DNA of 64,000 nucleotides, from assembly GCA_963682025.1 (NCBI GenBank), contig CAVMKG010000135.1, positions 1-64,000 on the forward strand. The letters run 5' to 3'. This DNA is from Cordilura impudica (lineage: Eukaryota; Arthropoda; Insecta; Diptera; Scathophagidae). The translations under genes were made by a program, and so were the position numbers. Shown piece after piece: positions 13,079-23,375 of this stretch (its first letter is position 1; each line of letters opens with the position of its first letter). A model generated the notes under the pieces. It ran no database searches. It was given only the letters and a program-made list of their open reading frames with translations, and had not been told where the DNA came from.

Positions 13079-13440
13079 TTATAAAAATCCCAGAATATTG
13101 GTATTTATTATATATATTATATATATTTCTTATTTAATATATGTAATATATTGTTGTGTTTTTCTTTGAATAAGTTAATACTTAATTATTTTTTTTAAAT
13201 TTGCATTGTTTTTTTTTATTAACAACTAGGTAGTTTAGCATTATTTGCTTTAAATGTTGGTGAATTTTTACTCCCTTTATATTATTCTCTGCTGGTCGAC
13301 AAAATTTTGGATCGATTTTTAACCCCTTTCCCGTTACCCAATTGATCTGAAACTTTGCAAGCAGGCTCGTGGCACTAGAAAAAATGATCTAACTTATTTT
13401 TTTAGTGATGCCAAAACAATGGAAACTTTTAAATTTTTCT

Positions 13441-14030
13441 ACCATAGTCGATAAAAAAAATGTACAAAGGGTTAGTTTTTATTATATTATTACCACAACG
13501 ACCACAAAAACAACAAGTCCAGCTATGACAACAATACAACATTTAGAATAACAACAAGAGCAATATAGAAACATCATATTTTTAATTTTTTTTTTACTTT
13601 TTCAGAGATTTTCCTGGACCTGTTCCACCGATTTTAATGATTTTTTAAACAGAAATATTCCCATGATATTAGTGAATCATTCTCACTAAAAAGAATCACC
13701 CAAGCTGTCATATTGAGGGCGTGATCGTGACAAGAACAACATAGAAAATCATATTTTTCAAGACGTTTTAATTCTTCATTCAAACCTCGGGCCCTAATGA
13801 ACCGATTTGGGCGGTTTTAAACAGCAAACTTCTCAGAATGTTAGTGAATCATCTTTTATGACAAATTGAAGTTGTCATCGTGATTTCCACAGACGGACAT
13901 CGCTATATCAACTCCGCTTGTTATAAGGATCACAAATATATATATTTTTTGGGGTCCAGAATTTTTTTTCTAATTATTACAAACGGAATGACAAACTTAT
14001 ATGTACCCTCTACACATTGGGGAGGAGGGT
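13441..14030. repeat. mini-me/DINE-like dispersed repeat end, copy A
   Basis: The block contains ACAACAAGTCCAGCTATGACAACA near its left, an ACAGACGGACATCGCTAT motif (GTCC/GTCT type on the other strand), a TATATA tract and a terminal TACCCTC...GGAGGGTAT. Close copies are at 33430-33990 and 41230-41850. The GTCY and TA tracts resemble the proto-microsatellites described in fly mini-me elements. The family name is an inference from resemblance. Confidence 0.55.
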
Positions 14031-14096
14031 ATAAAAATGATACTTTAAGAAAGATACTTTTTGAAGAATGATACTTAAAAAAAAATTTATTTTCTA

Positions 14097-14205
14097 AAAA
14101 CGACTTCTCTTATTATAACGATCAAGAAAATATATGGTTTATGGGCTCAGGAATTTATATCAGTGCGCTATAAATGGAATGACAAACTGGTATATACCCT
14201 CTGAT
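14097..14205. repeat. Second, diverged fragment of the mini-me-like end
   Basis: This short segment repeats the layout of the preceding block (CTCTTATTATAACGATCA, AAATGGAATGACAAACT, TATACCCTCT) with many substitutions, as a tandem diverged copy. 14206-14372 between it and the LINE holds nothing recognisable. Confidence 0.45.
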
Positions 14206-14372
14206 TATATATACTTTTTGAGGGTTTAAAATCGATTTGTATTGAAAATTTTTGATTTAATCAAAAAAAATAATAATTGATTTTAGATTTTTCTTGGGAT
14301 GTCTGAAAATTTATAAACTATTCTTAATAAATGAATAATCATCCAAACTATTTGAAGAAATCATCTTTATTA

Positions 14373-14385
14373 TTTTTTAATATTA
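14373..14385. repeat. Left target-site duplication of the I-clade LINE
   Basis: TTTTTTAATATTA occurs here immediately before the element and again at 19885-19897 immediately after its tail, a perfect 13-bp duplication. Confidence 0.9.
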
Positions 14386-14641
14386 CAGCAGTACGAATTG
14401 AGCGGTCATAGCGACAACATCGTTTCACTCACTTCTTATATTCTTTACAATTAAAGTTAGTTCAGTTTACAACTTGTGATTTCTCGTTTGACAAAACAAA
14501 AAAGAGAAAAACAAAAATATTAAAAAACAAACAATAACAAAATTTAAGACACCTCAAAAATTTCTGTTAAAAAAAAAAAAAAAAACAAAATAAAAAAATA
14601 AAAGGTTACCATTAGCTGTAAAATAAAAAAATTTTGTAATA

Positions 14642-15877
14642 ATGAATAAACCGCCTAATATCGGAACCCAGTTTTCTCCCCATCAACCACTATTTAAACT
14701 AGACAAGGATAAGCAAATGAAGGACCTAACGTTCGGGCCGAAATATCTAGTGATGACCAGAATAGAAAGTGAAGATAATCTTAACAATGTATCACCCTTT
14801 CTTATCAAAAAAGTGATCGACAGTGTTTGTGGAGAGATAGATATCTGCAAAAAGCTACAATCTGGTACAATTTTAATGAAAACAAAAAGTTTTATTCAAG
14901 CCAACAAATTAATAAAACTAATTGCACTCTCACCCACTATTAAAGTAGAAGTTTCAGAACACAGATCACTCAATCAATCAAAAGGTGTAATATATTGTAA
15001 TGATTTGAGAAATATACCCGAAAATGAAATAATTGAAGAACTTAAACCACAAAACGTAATCGATGTCAAAAAGATATTGAAGAGACAAAACAAAAACACT
15101 ACAGGAACAGAACAATCAAACGGAGACAACAACAATTTAATAGAAAGCGGATTAATAATATTAACCTTTTCATCTATCAACGCTCCAGACTCCATTAATA
15201 TCGGTTACCAAAAAACTAGAGTAAGGACATACATTCCTCTACCCTTAAAGTGTAAAGATTGTTTCCGTTTTGGGCATTTATCCAAATTTTGCAAAAATGA
15301 CAAATTCTGTATTTATTGCACAAACATTGATCATCTTGCAGAAAACGAAAAATGTGAAAACACTCAAACTTGCATTAATAGTAAAGAAAATAAATTACCT
15401 GACAATCATTCTGTTCTCAGTAAAATTTGCCCAATATTTATAAAAGAAAAAGAAATACAAGCAATTAAAACTGTGGAAAAAGTTGACAACAAAACCGCTA
15501 TACAAAAATACAATGAGAGACACTTAAACAAAACCAGCTACTCAAATACAACAAGAACCAACATCGTTTATGAGTCACGAAACGAAACTACAACAACATC
15601 GAAAACAAACAACATAACATCACCTAGCATCAACAATGAAACATCGAATAATACTGTGCCAAATTTATCAACAAACATTGAACGAAAAGAAACCATCAAT
15701 AACTTGCCAACAACTAACGCAACAACACCAACCAAAACAACTCAAAAAATAAAAATCCTACCTAAGAACACATCCAGACGTACCAGAACTCAACTCAAAA
15801 GAACTGCAAAGAAATCTAAATTATTAAAAGAGAGCCAGGAGAGTGAGGAGACAGATAGTAATGTAATGGAAGAATAA
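14642..15877 (+). CDS. LINE ORF1 (Gag-like RNA-binding protein)
   Basis: An uninterrupted 411-residue reading frame. Its role in I-clade elements is to coat the element RNA and form the ribonucleoprotein used for target-primed reverse transcription. Two clear CCHC knuckles lie around residues 203-235: C-x2-C-x4-H-x4-C (CKDCFRFGHLSKFC), then C-x2-C-x4-H-x6-C. A third, irregular cysteine/histidine cluster follows. The N-terminal 200 residues have the look of an esterase-free, RRM-like LINE ORF1 region, but I could not assign a fold. The C-terminal 130 residues are Asn/Thr-rich and end in a basic stretch. The start at 14642 is the first ATG of the frame and lies 256 bases inside the element. ORF2 starts 243 bases downstream. 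This frame is intact although ORF2 is broken, so it could still be translated. Confidence 0.88.
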   Translation: MNKPPNIGTQFSPHQPLFKLDKDKQMKDLTFGPKYLVMTRIESEDNLNNVSPFLIKKVIDSVCGEIDICKKLQSGTILMKTKSFIQANKLIKLIALSPTIKVEVSEHRSLNQSKGVIYCNDLRNIPENEIIEELKPQNVIDVKKILKRQNKNTTGTEQSNGDNNNLIESGLIILTFSSINAPDSINIGYQKTRVRTYIPLPLKCKDCFRFGHLSKFCKNDKFCIYCTNIDHLAENEKCENTQTCINSKENKLPDNHSVLSKICPIFIKEKEIQAIKTVEKVDNKTAIQKYNERHLNKTSYSNTTRTNIVYESRNETTTTSKTNNITSPSINNETSNNTVPNLSTNIERKETINNLPTTNATTPTKTTQKIKILPKNTSRRTRTQLKRTAKKSKLLKESQESEETDSNVMEE

Positions 15878-16119
15878 ACTATTAACTTAACACCTTAAGG
15901 GCTATTGACAATGGGGATGGTGGGGTATATGTACAATTCTTGTTTAATAAGTTATGTGCATATATTTGACTGTCTTTCATTGTCAATGGCCCCATAATAC
16001 CCAACTTATATATTTATTCTTTTTATATTTATATTTAACTTTAACATATATCGTAGTTCTAAACTAAACTATCTAACATTAACTGAAATTTAATTTCTAT
16101 TTTAATATATCTTATTGCT

Positions 16120-19100
16120 ATGCCTCTAAGAATTTTACAATGGAATAACAAAGGTTACATTAATAATTACAATGAACTACAAGTTCTCATTAAAAAACAC
16201 AACCCCAAAATAATGACATTACAAGAAACCCATTTAAAATGTGACACAAATATAATAACTCCAAACTTTTACAAAATCTATTTATCCCCCTCAACACACA
16301 ACTCATTTGGCGGTTCAGCCATACTAATTCATAACTCCATTCAACATTTAAAATTAAATTCAAATAGCAACTTCGATTCGGTAGCATTACTTATACACTC
16401 AAAAAAATCATTTGTAGTTTTTAGTACATACATACCTCCCACAAAATCATTCAATGGTAATGACATTACTCAGTTATATGAAACGAGACACCCAGTACTA
16501 ATAACTGGAGACTTTAACAGTTGGCACGTTAACTGGGGATCTAGCTCAAACAATAAAAGAGGTGTGACTCTGTCAAAGTATATAACCAACTCAAGTTTGA
16601 GTATATTAAATAATGGTTCTCCAACTCATTTTACCACACATAAAACATTTACAAACATTGACTTAACTATCATCTCTTCTTCTTTGTTCATCTACGCTAA
16701 TTGGGAAATTGAAACCGACCTATTTGGCAGTGACCACTTCCCAATAATAACATCTCTTTTCTCAAATAACCAAACTTCAGCTGGTCAAAATATTAGACCA
16801 CGTTTCAATTTGAAAAAAGCCAAATGGACCAATTATAAAATACTTACTGAAAAATTTAGTATATTGCGGCCAATTAGCCCAAATATAAATAAAGAAGCAG
16901 CTAATCTTCATAAAATAATTTTGCAAAGTGCCAACGAGAGCATACTACAACATAGATCGCTCAGTTACCATAAATCGGTCCCATGGTGGTCAAAAAAATT
17001 AGAAAAACTAAAAGCCCAAAAAAACCATCTGTTGAATAAATTTAGGAGGAACATTTCAACCGAAAATGAATTAAGTTACAAAAAAGCCAATGCTCTATTT
17101 AGAAGAGAAATCAAAATTTCCAAAAGAAATTCAATTTACAAATTTACATCTGAAATAAACCCCTCAACACCCTCAGACAAAATGTGGAGCAATATTCGTA
17201 GTTTCTGCGGCTTAAAACCTAAAATATTTCGCAAATATTTTTTGCGAATATTGGTCCAGAGAATCTAAAGATTCAAATTTTTCACATACTTTCCAACGCT
17301 CCAAGCACTCAGTAATTTCGAGTACACATCAAGTCATTGCAGGAAAAAATGCTACGACAATAGAAGAAAAGATAAACATGTTAGAACTTTCCATAGCTCT
17401 TAACAAACTGAAAGGTAAAACACCTGGATTAGACCGGATATCATATCCAATGATAAAAAATCTATCAAATCGGGTACATAATAGATTGGTTAATTTATAT
17501 AATAATATTTTTGATAGATATACACCTCAAATTTATAAAACCAGTTTGATTATCCCCATACTTAAGGCGAATGCAGACACAACTATCGTTTCGTCTTATC
17601 GTCCTATCTCACTTAATCCATGTTGTTCCAAAGTTTTGGACAAAATAATAGCCAACAGACTGTGGTAGTTTCTTACCACAAACAAGCTTATCAACAACCA
17701 CCAATATGGTTTCATAAAGGGGAAATCAGTTTCAGATCCATTACTTTACTTGGACTTTAAAATAAATCAAACTCTAAGGAACAAAAACCACTTATCACTA
17801 ATCTCACTAGATTTTGCAAAAGCATTTGACAAAATCGGTTTACATACCATTTTAAACCAGCTCGAAGAATGGAAAATAGGTCCTAAAATGTATTATTACA
17901 TAAAAAATTACTTAACCAACAGAAAAATCATGGTAAGAAACAATTCCTACTATTCGAAAATACTACCTTTATATAACGGCATCCCCCAGGGTTCACCACT
18001 CTCTGTAATTTTATTTTTGATAGCCTACAACAAACTTTCCCAAATAATATCCCTACATAAGGAAATTGACTTTATCGCCTATGCAGATGACTACGTTATA
18101 ATTAAAAAACTTAAGAACACAAAAAATCAAAGTATAAACTTTAATGCTATTATATCAGACATTCAAAACTGGTGCACTTCATCCCGAGCACAATTAGCCC
18201 TAAACAAATGTAAACATCTACACATTTGTAGAAAACACAATTGCTCACCTGCACTGCATACCAACAATACATCAATCGAATCAGTAAATAGTCTCAGGAT
18301 ACTTGGAATAGTTTTCAACCGTCTTTACAGATGGAATTCACATATTGACTGTCTTAACTCGACCCTCTCCAAAAGACTTAATATAATTAAATGCCTCTCC
18401 TCAAAGAAATTTGGTTGCAGTACATCCTCTCTCATACAAATTGTCAAATCTATCATAATATCAAAAATTAATTACGGTATATATCTATATGGGTATTCAC
18501 CCAAGAGCACTTTAAACAAATTAAAAACAAATTTTAACGCTGCCCTACGCCTTTCCTTAGGAGCTTTTCGAACATCCCCTATAAGAAATATAATTTATGA
18601 AGCGGACGTTATGTCAATTGAACAGTATAGAGATTTTGCTACTTCAAAACTTTTTAAATACATAATGATAAATGACCATTACCTACTTTCCATTTTATTG
18701 AAAAAATCAATTCACCAAAAAAAATTTTATGAAATTCCTTCAACACTAACTCGTATTACCCAATTTTGCTTAACTCACAACATTCCTATTAATATAGATC
18801 AACAATATCATATTAAGTATCCTAACTGGAAAATTGATCTTTCAACAATTGACTCATCTCTGACTAAACAACAAAAATCTTCTACCAACAGCGAAATATA
18901 TCATCAGATATTCGGTAAACTCCAACAAGATTTAAGTGATCACAATTTCTTTTATACGGATGGCTCTAGAGCCCAAAACAGTGTTAGCTACGGCGTTGTA
19001 AATAACGGAAAAATTTTGATAAATTCTTCCAGAATTTACCACGAATTTCTCTGCAGAAATTATTGCTATATACGAAACCATCAAACACATAAGATACTTA

Positions 19101-19763
19101 AGAGGTTAATATGCAATTTGTAGTGACTCTCTTTCGGCTATAGAAGCAATCCATAATTTAAACAATGAAGAATTATATCCTAGCATTATCCGACAAATAA
19201 TGATTGAGAGGCAGCCTGACATTAAACTGATTTGGATGCCTGGCCACTCAGGAATAAAAGGTAACGAAGAAGCGGATAAATGTGCTAAAGCCGCATTATC
19301 CGCACCTCTTACAACTACCCCAAACTTATCAACCCATGATATCTTAAAATTTATAAGATCTAAATTTCGAGCATGCAAAATTGACAATTGGAACTTAACC
19401 AATGACTGGTATAAAAGGAATAATCCTAAAAAACTCAACGCCTGTAACATATTCCAAACCACCAATGACAACACTCTTATAAGAAAAGACCAAATAAAAA
19501 TAATACGCCTAAGAATCGGACACACCTTAATCTCCCACTTACACCTTATTTTTAAAAACTCAACAAAACAATGCCACTTCTGCGGATTTAACCCGATCAG
19601 CATTGATCATCTATTTTCGAACTGTCCACATATAAAGAAATTTCAAAGTTATTTACTCAAGAATAAAGATTTCTTTCAATTAATCGACCTCACAATGAAC
19701 GATGACATTATTAATACATTAATCAATTTTCTAAAACAATCTAACCTTTATTATTCCATTTAA
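16120..19763 (+). pseudogene. LINE ORF2: endonuclease, reverse transcriptase, RNase H (broken)
   Basis: Domains follow in order. The endonuclease/phosphatase-fold endonuclease (16120-about 17240) shows LQETHLK, a GDFNSWH motif and GSDHFPI, the metal and catalytic sites of the family. Reverse transcriptase follows (about 17378-18700) with SSYRPISL, LDFAKAFD, GIPQGSPLS and the catalytic YADD near 18080. RNase H (about 18940-19320) has TDGSRAQ and MPGHSGIKGNEEAD. The C-terminal tail contains a CHFCG...DHLFSNCP zinc-like motif. Damage seen: a frameshift near 17245, an in-frame TAG at 17666-17668, and one or two frameshifts around 19050-19120. All catalytic motifs are still readable, so the decay is recent. 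The enzyme would nick target DNA and copy the LINE RNA in place. Confidence 0.9.
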
Positions 19764-19884
19764 AAATCCTATAAGATCTTACAAAGCTTAAGACCATCGC
19801 TGTCATAGCTTTTCGTATTATATTATACTAATAATTAAATTGTAAGTGTAATATTCTGATAAATAAATAAATAAATAAATAAAT

Positions 19885-19897
19885 TTTTTAATATTAG
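19885..19897. repeat. Right target-site duplication of the I-clade LINE
   Basis: TTTTTTAATATTA, identical to 14373-14385. Confidence 0.9.
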
Positions 19898-20794
19898 CTC
19901 TTAATTTTACAATTTCGGGATATCCCCGAAAATACGTATTAATCTTATTAATAGGTAAAAAGGTCTATATGGATATTATAAGTGCATTATACACTTTTTC
20001 CAGGGTAGTCTTCTAGTACTGTTGCTAGGGGATCGACACAATTTATAATTCCAACAAAATGGAATTCATGTCACGAATTAAACCGTGCTCACAACCACTA
20101 CATACCTTGATGTCTTCAATAAGTTGCAATTATTCTCATTTACGGAGATGTCTTTATTAGTAATGACAGTGGTTGATTTTGTTATAAACACTAGCAGATT
20201 CCAGCGCTCGAAATTCGAGTGCAATTTCTAGGCGGCTTTATTTTTCAAGTTAGCCAATTCACAAACCAACACTTATGTTTTATTATTATTGTAAATAAAG
20301 ATAATAAACTTATTAACAAACACATTAACAAGTTTAATAAACCACACCAAACCAAACCGCATATGTATAATTTTATGTAGTGTTAGTAGCAACTTTAAAT
20401 GCAATTTACTGATAATAAAGGAAAAAATTTAAATATCTGTAAATCTGCAAAACGGCTACAAAAAATACCTTTCAAATAATATACGTTTGGTCACAATCGG
20501 GATAAAACGGTAGAACAAAACATCGGTCACAAGAAATCGCCTAGCCTATTAATATTATAGATGTTTGCATTTAGTTTTCTTTTGTTTGGTTGTATCTGTT
20601 CAGGGTCAAAACCTTAGCGAAAATGTAGAGATATCCCACGTGGTAGTTTCAGTATTCCAATTCATTATTCAGATAAACTATGTCTCACATATACATATAT
20701 ATTATGTTAGGTGGTTGCCAACGATGTACATTTAAGATCTGCTTCAACTGTATTCTTTTGCTTCCATATTTTTTTTTTTTTAAGTTTTTAGATT
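19898..20794. other. Unassigned AT-rich spacer
   Basis: No open frame of interest, no inverted repeat and no recognisable element were found. This may be unique flanking DNA; a short TATATA tract lies near 20690-20705 and a poly-T run near 20770. Confidence 0.5.
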
Positions 20795-21355
20795 GTCTTT
20801 GGGTTGATCCGCTTAACAAATGATTTGTGTTTATTTCAAGGGTTGGTCTATAACATTAGTAATTCACGCTCCAACGTCTTTTCTATTATTTTTGATAAAA
20901 GAAAACACGTCTCGGTGTTTGCTTTTTGGTCATCGTGGTTGCTGATCGGCATGTATTTAGGTTATATACCTATATGCATGCGTTTTGCAAATTAAATAGC
21001 TTGCCCTAACCTCCATTGCGAAGGTAATGGTTTTATATGGTGGCTATCAGCGTTAAATCGTGATAATTGGAGATGGCTGTATAGTTTCTTTTAAATGGCC
21101 AAATAATTCTTCATTGCAGTCATATAGGTCGGATGGAGTAACAAAATAATAACCGAAAAAAAATCTCTCAATTTTTTTTTTAAATATTGCCATATTTGGA
21201 AAATATAGAGAATTAAATTTTTTTTTATATATTAAAAGGGAGTTTTCACTATTAGATTTTGTGGTAACACAAAATAACACAACACAATACAACATCTAAC
21301 CCAGTGATGTCAACTTTTGGTTTTGAAATAACTTATGTTAATAAAATATATTTTC
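20795..21355 (+). repeat. Dispersed repeat A, copy 2 (left part)
   Basis: It starts at TTTGGGTTGATCCGCTTAAC and follows copy 3 (36878 onward) through the TAGTAATTCACGCTCC and CATGCGTTTTGCAAATTAAA landmarks. It breaks off at AAAATATATTTTCAT. The rest of the unit resumes with the same bases at about 31708, so everything between is inserted. Confidence 0.8.
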
Positions 21356-21376
21356 ATGATTTCTTTGTTTTCTGAT

Positions 21377-23313
21377 TGTAATGTTACGGTGTGGTGGAAT
21401 CTTCCGCTTCCGTTTCCCTGAGCCTTAACGGGTCGCACGTGCTGGCAGGGGCGTAGCTCGCCGGATGGGTGGGATCTTGTTAAGACCCAGGGAAACCGCA
21501 CTACAGATTTTCACGTGCGATTTAAAAAACTGTACAAAAAACTATAGGGTTGATGGATGGATGGTCCTACTTACTTTCTGGTGGGGACTAGTTGTTGTGC
21601 CCCTTTATTGCCCTCCCTACCATGTTACCTGAATTTCCATCTTCTTTGGAGGTAACCTACATAAATGAAAAGTTTGGCTGGGTTTAGGTTTTCTACCTTG
21701 GGTTATGTAATGTTTTATTTACCCTCCATTTTACGGGTTTTAATTTTTATATTAAGTTTAGCAACATTTTTAATAATAGCCCTATTTTTAATTTAAGCAT
21801 AATTTTATAATAAGAAAATTTTATTTAGTATATTCTATGAACGTAGGAAAAATTTTTAGTTTAATTTTATTTTTAGACAAATTTTTATGTTTCGGAACAT
21901 TTCACATTTAGAGAATTATTATTTTTAGTTTAATTTTATAATTAGAGAACACTGTTATATATATCGAAAATTTTTACATTTAGTAAAATTTTTATATTTT
22001 AGCCAAATTGTATATGTAGCAAAATTTTATTCTTAAGAAAAATTTTTAAATTTAGCAAATTTTTATATCTAACAAATTTTATATTTAATTTAAATTTTAT
22101 AGTTAGAAAAATTTATTTAGTTAGAACACTTTTATTTTCTTAGAAAAATGTTAATTTTAGTACAATTTTGCTGTTATAATTAATTATTAAATAGTTATTA
22201 ATATTATAATAATATACAAAATATTTAATGTTTTTGTTCATATGTGTTGTTGTATTTGATTGATGACAGCGGCAGTTTAACAAAGTTTAAATTACTGCTA
22301 TTAAGCTTCAATGGGGAGTTTTCACTGGAGTTTTGCTCCCATAAATAGATTTTCTTTAAAATTTTGTTTAATCTTTGTTATATATATAATATTCAATTTC
22401 TTCAACAATAGTTACTTAAAACAATAGTAAATTTAGTTTCTGTTAGGTCTTTCTCAAATAGGAATTTTGGTTTATATTTTACAGAATTTAATTTCAAACT
22501 CACAAAATTTTTAGTTTCTTTATTTTTCTAATGTTCCAAAATTTACGTGTTTTCTGTCTTTTCGGTTTTATAAATTTTAGTTGTAACACGATTTCTTTTT
22601 CACGTTTATTTAACTTTTCTTCATTTTTCTCACTCATTAATTAAAATTGAAACTTGTTTTCCGTTGTCGTAACAACCTCTTCACTTTACATACCCAAACT
22701 TAAATCCAATCGCCAGAACTGGAATGATACAACATTTTTATGGCGTCATTATTGTCACCTGGAAAAACTAAAATTTTTGCACATGCAGTAAATTTGCAAA
22801 ACCAGTTTTTTTCCAAAAAAAAATTCGCAACCATTCCTGTGTTTATCCATGTATGTCGTTATGTAACATCTCATCTTGCGATTCATGTGTACACACAGAT
22901 ATACAAATATACATTTATAATCTCACTCTTTACGTAAAAAAAATAATACCAACTCATATTCGAATAAGAGACTGTAAGTGCGATTAATGAAGGAATGAAT
23001 GTGTAAGCTAATATCAATAGCTGAATACAAAGGGGGCCAATGCGAAAGATTGCCATTGAGTTGATGTTAAAATAATCGAAGAGGCTAAAAAAAATTCCGC
23101 CAAAACTCAATGTATTAAAAATAGAATTTTTGCATATACAAAAAAAAAATTGGCAAACAATAATACCATATAAGGTGTTGTTTATTTTTTCGATTTATTC
23201 ATGGCCAGGCAATGCAATAAAGGGAGAATCTGGCAAAGCCGTCGCCAATGGTTTTAATTTTTTTCTTTTGTGTGTTGTACACAAAAGGACAAATTTTTAG
23301 CACGGCCGTCACA
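21377..23313 (-). repeat. Gypsy 3' LTR, about 1.94 kb
   Basis: In element sense it begins TGTGACGGCCGTGC and ends CCGTAACATTACA, the TG...CA rule. The right-hand 330 bases (plus strand 21377-21710) are fairly GC-rich and are shared with the 5' LTR at 30055; the rest is AT-rich with degenerate TTTTTAGTTTAATTTTAT-type repeats. The start (23313) is inferred from the same TGTGACGGCCGT terminus in the diverged copy ending at 10349; a polypurine tract is not evident next to it. Confidence 0.65.
21412..21496 (-). promoter_or_regulatory. Large RNA hairpin in the LTR (R/U5 side)
   Basis: The arms GTTTCCCTGAGCCTTAAC (21412-21429) and GTTAAGACCCAGGGAAAC (21479-21496) are inverted repeats of 18 bp. In the element-sense (minus) RNA all 18 positions pair, two of them as G.U; in the plus strand the same two positions are A-C mismatches. 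The 49-nt loop holds a smaller GGCGAG...CGCC hairpin and a GCACGTGC palindrome. The identical arms recur in the other LTR at 30090-30107 and 30158-30175. A role in packaging, translation or termination is inferred only. Confidence 0.7.
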
Positions 23314-23375
23314 AAACAGATGATTTTGATTTCTGTGAAAGGAAGAAATCAACTGAAGCGGTCATGTGGGGGTTT

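Larger units (their letters stand above)
10350..14030 (+). repeat. Dispersed repeat A, copy 1
   Basis: A long AT-rich non-coding unit with close relatives at 20795-21355 plus 31705-33990 and at 36878-41850. It opens with TTAGTAATTCGCGCTCC and runs through AT-rich spacer, a pogo-like MITE and a 428-bp MITE to a terminal block ending GGAGGGTATAAAA. The left end is missing because an LTR-like copy abuts it. No protein-coding signal was found. Copy 1 and copy 3 stay collinear through the MITE, so they share ancestry as a large unit, either one big non-autonomous element or a duplicated composite. Confidence 0.75.
14386..19884 (+). mobile_element. Full-length I-clade non-LTR retrotransposon (LINE)
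   Basis: A 5.5-kb element that begins CAGCAGTACG and ends in TAAA repeats (about 19861-19884), flanked by a perfect 13-bp target duplication. It has a 5' leader, a zinc-knuckle ORF1 and an ORF2 with apurinic-like endonuclease, reverse transcriptase and RNase H. The RNase H domain, the A/T-rich short-repeat tail instead of poly-A and the CAGTAC start point to the I/Nimb group. Target-primed insertion is well supported because both ends are defined. ORF2 is broken, so this copy is not autonomous now. Confidence 0.93.

Noticed and set aside
19898..20794. Possible host exon
   Set aside because: No open frame with splice-site support or recognisable protein similarity is visible.
21310..21501. 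Open frame of 63 codons on the minus strand with a GC-rich N-terminus
   Set aside because: It lies across the LTR edge and the hairpin arm, and the matching region of the other LTR does not keep it as a protein.
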